From Ammoniphilus sp. YIM 78166 (GTDB taxonomy: Bacteria > Bacillota > Bacilli > Aneurinibacillales > RAOX-1): a stretch of 64,000 bases of DNA. Below, one piece after another: positions 59,487 through 64,000 of the stretch (position 1 is the first letter of the stretch; each line of letters begins with the position of its first letter). Position numbers and translations under genes: made by a program. The notes under the pieces are model-generated. The model was not told where the DNA came from, did no database searches, and worked only from the letters and a program-made list of their open reading frames with translations. The stretch covers positions 1,116,001 to 1,180,000 of the forward strand of contig NZ_SDLR01000001.1 in the NCBI RefSeq assembly GCF_004522215.1, given 5' to 3'.

Positions 59487-60065
59487 ATGGCTAGAGGGAC
59501 GAAGGAACTCATTTACCGTGGAGCACTTGAAGCTTTTGCAGAACTAGGGTTTACGGGTACAAGTATGGACTTGATCGCTGAAAAGTCCGGCGTCGTGAAG
59601 CGCACGCTGTACTACAATTTTCAGACCAAGGAAGAGCTGTTTGCTTATGTAATGAAACGGGGGATCGATGAGTTAACCACGTTATTGGATCATACGTTGA
59701 AAGAAGAAGTTGCCTTCCACAAAAAGTGGGAGAACGTAGTACAGGCTCACCTTCATTACTATCAAGAGAATACCTATCTATTTCACCTTCTCATTCAACA
59801 AATGTGGAAGAGAACCTCAACAGATGGACTTTCAATTCAGCAGTTGTTTAGAGGCTATTTTGAACGATTAGATTTAGAGCTTTCTAGAGACAAAGAGAGA
59901 GGAGACCTCGAAAAAGATTTAGATGTATTCACTCTTTCCGCAAGTTTATTTGGTCTCATCACGATCCCTGCGGCCCGTTCTCTTCTTAACGGACAAGCGG
60001 TCAATCTTGAAGCCAAGCAAACAACAATTCGCACTTTAATTCTTCAAATTTTGGGAGGGAAATAA
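59487..60065 (+). CDS. TetR family regulator
   Basis: 192 residues from the ATG behind GAAGGTGGTC; an upstream ATG at 59466 is weaker. The helix-turn-helix reads GTSMDLIAEKSGVVKRTLYYNFQTKEELF (residues about 24-52, quoted in part). It heads the HlyD/ABC-2/SDR operon and probably represses it until a drug or lipid binds. No operator is obvious. Confidence 0.93.
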   Translation: MARGTKELIYRGALEAFAELGFTGTSMDLIAEKSGVVKRTLYYNFQTKEELFAYVMKRGIDELTTLLDHTLKEEVAFHKKWENVVQAHLHYYQENTYLFHLLIQQMWKRTSTDGLSIQQLFRGYFERLDLELSRDKERGDLEKDLDVFTLSASLFGLITIPAARSLLNGQAVNLEAKQTTIRTLILQILGGK

Positions 60066-60067
60066 AC

Positions 60068-61258
60068 GTGGTAAAGCAAAGATGGGCAATCAGTATAGGG
60101 GGAGTAGGGGTGATAGGATTACTCTTTCTATTTTTCTTCTCCCCATTAACAAGCGCAAAGAAAGATCAGGAGACCTTTCTTTCTTACAGCGGCATTGTGC
60201 AGCAAACAGAATTTGATTTGGGTTTTAAACTTGCCGGGCGGTTACAGTCTATCGAATTACAGGAGGGTCAGCACATCAAAAAAGGGCAGTTGGTGGCACA
60301 ACTAGAGGCGAACGAATGGGAAGCGAAAGTGAATCAGGCTAGAGCGGCAGTCGAAATAGCAGAAGCGAATTTACAAAAAGCCATGCGCAGCGTGGGGCTA
60401 ACCGAACAAACGGGTGCAGCCAAGATTGAACAAGCCCAAGCGGCAGTGCACATGGCTCAAGCCAAGCTAGATGCTCTCAAGCATGGCGTACGTAAAGAAG
60501 AAATAGCTCAGTTCGAAGCAAAGGTAAAGGCAGCAAAAGAAGCATCCGATCAAGCGGAAGACTTACTGCAACGGACGACCGTTCTCTATGAGCAAGGAGC
60601 AGTAGCCCAATCGAAAGTGGATGAAGCAAAGCTACAGGCTGAACAGACAAAGGCTCAAGCCGTACAAACTCAACTTCAATTGGAGATTGCCTTATCTGGT
60701 GCTCGCCCAGAGGAGATCGAAGCAGCTAAACAGCAGGTAGAGCAGGCAAGGGGAGGACTAAAGGAAGCCTTGACTAGTACGGCCAAGGTCGATCTTACTC
60801 ATTCTGATGTACGTTTGGCAAAAGGACAACTGCAGCAAGCCATGGCCCAATTGCAAGAAGCAGAAACCTATTTTTCTTATACCAAGCTCCTCGCTCCTGC
60901 AGACGGAGTAGTAACTAAGAAACTGGGGAAGACAGGAGATATGGTAAGTTCTGGGATGACTACGCTTAGTATGGCTGATCCCTTTGATAAATGGGTTACT
61001 TACTATGTATTTGAACAGGATCTGGACTTACTAAAAATCGGACAAAAAGTCAGCGTTGTTATCCCAGCAATCGGGCAGGAAATTCTAGGAGAAGTGAAAT
61101 TCATCAACCCAGCCCCTCAATTTGCCGCAAGAAAAGCTACTAACTACTTGAGCGAAAGAGACGTCCGTTCCTTTGAAGTAAAAATCCAGTTGGTAGAGAA
61201 GGTAGAACAAGTTTACGCTGGAATGACAGCGGAGTGGTCAGGAGTGCCTAAGGAATGA
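60068..61258 (+). CDS. HlyD/MFP-family secretion adaptor
   Basis: 396 residues, GTG start behind GGGAGGG. An N-terminal membrane anchor (residues 8-28), lipoyl-type half motifs (FKLAGRLQSIELQEGQHIKKGQLVAQLE), a long coiled coil rich in EQAQAAV repeats (near 85-245), and the returning LLAPADGVVTKKLGKTGDMVSSG half. It overlaps the permease gene as ATGA. It resembles the YbhG component of YbhGFSR. Confidence 0.92.
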   Translation: MVKQRWAISIGGVGVIGLLFLFFFSPLTSAKKDQETFLSYSGIVQQTEFDLGFKLAGRLQSIELQEGQHIKKGQLVAQLEANEWEAKVNQARAAVEIAEANLQKAMRSVGLTEQTGAAKIEQAQAAVHMAQAKLDALKHGVRKEEIAQFEAKVKAAKEASDQAEDLLQRTTVLYEQGAVAQSKVDEAKLQAEQTKAQAVQTQLQLEIALSGARPEEIEAAKQQVEQARGGLKEALTSTAKVDLTHSDVRLAKGQLQQAMAQLQEAETYFSYTKLLAPADGVVTKKLGKTGDMVSSGMTTLSMADPFDKWVTYYVFEQDLDLLKIGQKVSVVIPAIGQEILGEVKFINPAPQFAARKATNYLSERDVRSFEVKIQLVEKVEQVYAGMTAEWSGVPKE

Positions 61259-62454
61259 AACTATCGGAAATGATATTGGACGAATGGCGAGAAATTATGA
61301 AAGACAAACGGCTGCTTATTGTTCTGTTTCTTATTCCGATCTCCTATATGTTTGTCTTTGGGTCGATGTATCATCATGGGCAAGTACAAAACCTGCCTAC
61401 TATTTATATAGACGAGAGCGACTCTCAATTAAGTAAGCAAATCATTCAGGCTTTTGAGACCTCTTTTTCCTTTCAAGTGATGGGTGCTGTCAGCACTGAA
61501 AAAGAGCTGATCCATCTGATTGAAACTGGTCAAGCTGCTGTAGGATTAGTTTTTCCGGAAGATCTATCAGCCAATATTAAACAAGGTAAGCAAAGCGAGC
61601 TGTTAACCTTCATTGATGGAAGCAACATGATGGTTTCTAACATTGCCCTTCGAAACGCTAATGAAATCATCCAAACCTTTTCCGGTGGCATTTCATTAAG
61701 GCGCTTGGAAGCGAAAGGAATCGATGATACACAAGCTGTCAGTATCCATCAGAGCTATAGAATTCTCTATAACCCAGGTTTCAGCTATGGTATTTTTCTT
61801 TTAGTAGGACTCTTCGGTGCTGTTATCCAACAGGTGTTGTTTTTAGGAATCTCTCTTTCGATAACAAGAGAAAAGGAACGTGCCCGTTGGTCGAGTTATG
61901 TAAAGGAGTATCCCTGGAAAGTCCTGTATGCTAAAGCTGTTCCGTACTTTCTTATAGGAGTCTTTAACATTCTCATGACTTATGGATTGTTACTGCGTTT
62001 ATTCCATATTCCCTTGCTTGGGTCCATTATAGATTTTCTTGCTTTATCGGTTGCATTCATCCTAAGTCTTTTAGGCATCGGATTTTTAGCCTCCCTTACT
62101 GCGAAAACTCAGTTACAAGCGACTCAGGTTACCATGCTTATCGCCTTGCCTTCGTTCCTTCTATCGGGATTCACCTGGCCGTTTAGTGCCATGCCTTCCT
62201 GGGTCGCCGCTATTGGGCAAGCCTTGCCGCTCACTTATTTCCTACATGGAATGAGAGAAGTCGCTGTAAAGGGAAATGCATGGGATCAGATTTCAAATGA
62301 CATTTTCATCCTTGCTATGATGGCGTTCACCACCTTCATTTTAGCTATTCTTATTTTATTGGTTCAGAGAAAGCAGCTGATATACGGAAAGGAGGAGAGC
62401 AATACAAATGGAATCCTACCACCGACAGATTGCCCTAATTACCGGAACCTCTAG
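61255..62454 (+). CDS. ABC-2 type permease
   Basis: 399 residues. One N-terminal helix (near 22-40), an extracytoplasmic domain to about 170, then five helices; FLLSGFTWPFSAMPSWVAAIGQALPLTYFLHGMR near the end is typical of YbhS/YhgE-like ABC-2 permeases (quoted in part). No ATP-binding subunit is encoded next to it. The SDR gene starts inside its last 47 bases. Confidence 0.92.
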   Translation: MKLSEMILDEWREIMKDKRLLIVLFLIPISYMFVFGSMYHHGQVQNLPTIYIDESDSQLSKQIIQAFETSFSFQVMGAVSTEKELIHLIETGQAAVGLVFPEDLSANIKQGKQSELLTFIDGSNMMVSNIALRNANEIIQTFSGGISLRRLEAKGIDDTQAVSIHQSYRILYNPGFSYGIFLLVGLFGAVIQQVLFLGISLSITREKERARWSSYVKEYPWKVLYAKAVPYFLIGVFNILMTYGLLLRLFHIPLLGSIIDFLALSVAFILSLLGIGFLASLTAKTQLQATQVTMLIALPSFLLSGFTWPFSAMPSWVAAIGQALPLTYFLHGMREVAVKGNAWDQISNDIFILAMMAFTTFILAILILLVQRKQLIYGKEESNTNGILPPTDCPNYRNL

Positions 62455-63271
62455 CGGATTTGGAATGTTAACGACTGTTGCATTAGCTAAAAAGGGGTTT
62501 CAGGTCTTTGCTGCCATGCGCAACTTGGACCGAAGCGGACCACTAGTGCAACTGATAAGGGAAGAGGGAGTGTCTGAGCTTATCGAGATAATCAAAATGG
62601 ATGTCACAGACCCTCTTGAAATAAAACAGGTGGTGAACCAGATCGCTGACCGATTTAAGCGCATAGATGTGCTCATCAATAACGCTGGTTATGCCGCACC
62701 CGGTTTCGTGGAAGAAGTGTCTCTCGAGGAATGGAGAGAGCAGTTTGAGACAAATTTTTTTGGAGTCGTCTCGTTGACACAAACCGTCTTGCCCTTTATG
62801 CGCACCCAACGCAAAGGAACGATCATTAATATGAGCAGCATCAGCGGTCGGTTGGGCTTTCCGGCATTAGGCCCTTATGTATCATCAAAATTTGCACTAG
62901 AAGGATTTAGTGAATCCCTCCGGTTGGAAATGGCTCCTTTTGGCGTACATGTAGTACTTATAGAACCGGGCTCCTACCAAACGGAGATATGGCGGAAAGG
63001 GCTGGAGGCAACAGCGTCAACTTCTATGCCAGACTATCAGCCATGGAAGGAACGGATACGACTAGAAGTAGAGCAAACCTCCGCTTCAGCTGGCAATCCA
63101 CATGATGTAATTCGTCTGATCGAGCACATCTTGCAAGCGAAACATCCCAAACTACGTTATCCTATTGGAAAAGGAGTAAAAGCAGGAATGGCTTTCAAAT
63201 CACTTCTACCATGGAGCTGGTTTGAACGTATCATAGTTAATCACTGGAGAAAAGAAAAAAATCCGAGATAA
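62408..63271 (+). CDS. Short-chain dehydrogenase/reductase
   Basis: 287 residues, ATG behind AAGGAGGAG inside the permease 3' end. Rossmann motif LITGTSSGFGMLTTVALAKKG, NNAGYA, catalytic Ser in MSSISG, and YVSSK for the YxxxK pair; PGSYQTE follows. NAD(P)-dependent oxidoreductase, substrate unknown. It may change the compound that the exporter handles. Confidence 0.92.
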   Translation: MESYHRQIALITGTSSGFGMLTTVALAKKGFQVFAAMRNLDRSGPLVQLIREEGVSELIEIIKMDVTDPLEIKQVVNQIADRFKRIDVLINNAGYAAPGFVEEVSLEEWREQFETNFFGVVSLTQTVLPFMRTQRKGTIINMSSISGRLGFPALGPYVSSKFALEGFSESLRLEMAPFGVHVVLIEPGSYQTEIWRKGLEATASTSMPDYQPWKERIRLEVEQTSASAGNPHDVIRLIEHILQAKHPKLRYPIGKGVKAGMAFKSLLPWSWFERIIVNHWRKEKNPR

Positions 63272-63334
63272 CCCATCTTCGAAAAGCGCATATACTGACA
63301 TAGTAATGAATGATCTGTAAGGAGATGACAGAAT

Positions 63335-63565
63335 ATGCGCAAGCCAAAAATTAATAATGTCTATAATCTAAGGGTTAATTCTTTAGACCAGAACTCTTCC
63401 GTTGACTTAGGAAATGTTTTTCATATAGGGCATGTCTCAAATGAAGAGACGAATCACGCCCAATGGCTCGCTTCGGATGGAAAATATTCAAGCCATGTAG
63501 ATGGAAATAATGTGAACACTATTTATGGCCCCAATAAAGTTGATCAGCCACAAAAACAGGTATAG
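63335..63565 (+). CDS. Small GerPA/GerPF-like spore protein
   Basis: 76 residues, ATG behind AAGGAGATGACAGAAT. KINNVYNLRVNSLDQNSSVDLGNVFHIGH (quoted in part), followed by NHAQWLASDGKYSSHV, resembles small GerPA/GerPF-type spore-germination proteins (INNV- and GN-rich). Similarity is from memory and partial. Confidence 0.55.
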   Translation: MRKPKINNVYNLRVNSLDQNSSVDLGNVFHIGHVSNEETNHAQWLASDGKYSSHVDGNNVNTIYGPNKVDQPQKQV

Positions 63566-63567
63566 GA

Positions 63568-63607
63568 AAAAGAAGGTACCCGAATGACGAGTACCTTCTT
63601 TATTTTT
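63568..63607. terminator. Bidirectional terminator
   Basis: AAAGAAGGTAC (63568-63578) pairs with GTACCTTCTTT (63590-63600), with T-runs after it. Convergent genes meet here. Confidence 0.88.
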
Positions 63608-63791
63608 TGATAATGAGGCAATCCCCAGAAACAAGCTGCAGTACCTCTGCAAGAAAAGCCTTGGAAATGGCTTCTGTAATGGAAACCAGCTCCTTTTCGT
63701 TTTTTGCCAAAATCCCTAGAGGCGTACCTCCCAAGTACCTGTCTTTATCGGTTGTGACATAGGCTAATATGCCTTTAATGTCTTGGCTCAT
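63600..63791 (-). CDS. Capping complex subunit for YIEGIA
   Basis: 63 residues. ILAYVTTDKDRYLGGTPLGILAKNEKE and the closing SGDCLIIKK fit the short YIEGIA capping subunit of spore-formers (VTTD-GG-P pattern). The start overlaps the upstream gene as ATGA, which couples it to the probable YIEGIA protein. Confidence 0.8.
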   Translation of the reverse strand: MSQDIKGILAYVTTDKDRYLGGTPLGILAKNEKELVSITEAISKAFLAEVLQLVSGDCLIIKK

Positions 63792-64000
63792 TTTTTATCA
63801 CCTTCTGCCGGGTTTATACTCATTAATTGCGGCGATTTCTTTACGCTTTCAAGTAAAGGGGTATTTAGAATCGTCTCTTTTAATAGGTCAAAATTTTTCA
63901 CAATCGGAACGAGAACAATAACAATTTTTCCATCTACGAGATCTTGAAAGGCGTAACGCCTTTTTCCTACCGAGCGCGTGGCTTCAAACAAAATGGCATT
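63788..64000 (-). CDS. YIEGIA family protein, C-terminal end only
   Basis: The frame is open to the window edge and gives 70 residues: FEATRSVGKRRYAFQDLVDG, then IVIVLVPIVKNFDLLKETI. This fits the C-terminus of the YIEGIA membrane protein, and its capping-subunit gene overlaps the stop by four bases. The rest lies outside the window. Confidence 0.7.
   Translation of the reverse strand, partial: NAILFEATRSVGKRRYAFQDLVDGKIVIVLVPIVKNFDLLKETILNTPLLESVKKSPQLMSINPAEGDKK

Overview
The window looks like chromosome from an aerobic, endospore-forming, low-to-mid GC Bacillales bacterium, plausibly Paenibacillaceae or a relative. The evidence is strong AGGAGG ribosome sites, lipoproteins with Bacillus-type lipoboxes, spore-linked genes (two YheC/YheD proteins, LysM proteins, a Spo0E-like phosphatase, a GerP-like peptide, YIEGIA with its capping subunit) and small proteins of Bacillus families. 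I see no rRNA, tRNA, CRISPR array, insertion sequence or phage.

Layout. 0-0.5 kb: tail of an AtuA-type operon. 0.5-3.4 kb: nirBD behind a perfect FNR-type box. 3.4-9.6 kb: LacI-type regulator facing a DctP/Q/M TRAP operon, then a hydrolase and an anchored protein. 9.6-17.5 kb: DUF2639-like peptide, ABC exporter, two YheC/YheD genes, LysM-Gmad2 protein, 5TMR histidine kinase, beta-propeller. 17.5-25.5 kb: PepSY/YtkA pair, PQQ-type sugar dehydrogenase, Ca2+/Na+ exchanger, and a manganese (yybP-ykoY) riboswitch with two terminators ahead of PAP2, kinase-like and DUF456 genes. 25.6-32 kb: MOSC, YnfA, GMC oxidoreductase, histidine kinase and decayed genes. 32-37.4 kb: TAXI-type TRAP transporter with a GlnK/GlnL-like two-component system.

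37.5-47.6 kb is the most distinctive region. A sigma-54 activator is divergent from a near-perfect -24/-12 promoter that opens a ten-gene set: GntR regulator, aldehyde dehydrogenase, two LLM flavin monooxygenases each followed by a cysteine-free ArsC-fold protein, an FMN split-barrel protein, a stand-alone riboflavin kinase, a DHBP-synthase homologue lacking key active-site residues, and a class III CoA-transferase with a 3' frameshift. My inference is a sigma-54-controlled oxygenolytic pathway with its own FMN supply: LLM enzymes cleave a heteroatom-containing substrate, the aldehyde is oxidised, and the acid is activated with CoA. The substrate is unknown.

47.6-64 kb: orphan 5TMR sensor, chemoreceptor, HPP protein, PAS and Spo0E-like reading frames that look like one broken gene, two NlpC/P60 proteins (one with 321-bp duplicated SH3 units), GbsA-like dehydrogenase, HD protein, small proteins, a TetR/HlyD/ABC-2/SDR efflux operon without an ATPase gene, and the spore-linked right edge.

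Several frames are interrupted by small indels (zinc-ribbon gene, PAS/Spo0E, CoA-transferase), and two genes survive only as fragments. Assembly error should be excluded before biology is built on the indels. All family calls come from reading motifs, not from database searches.
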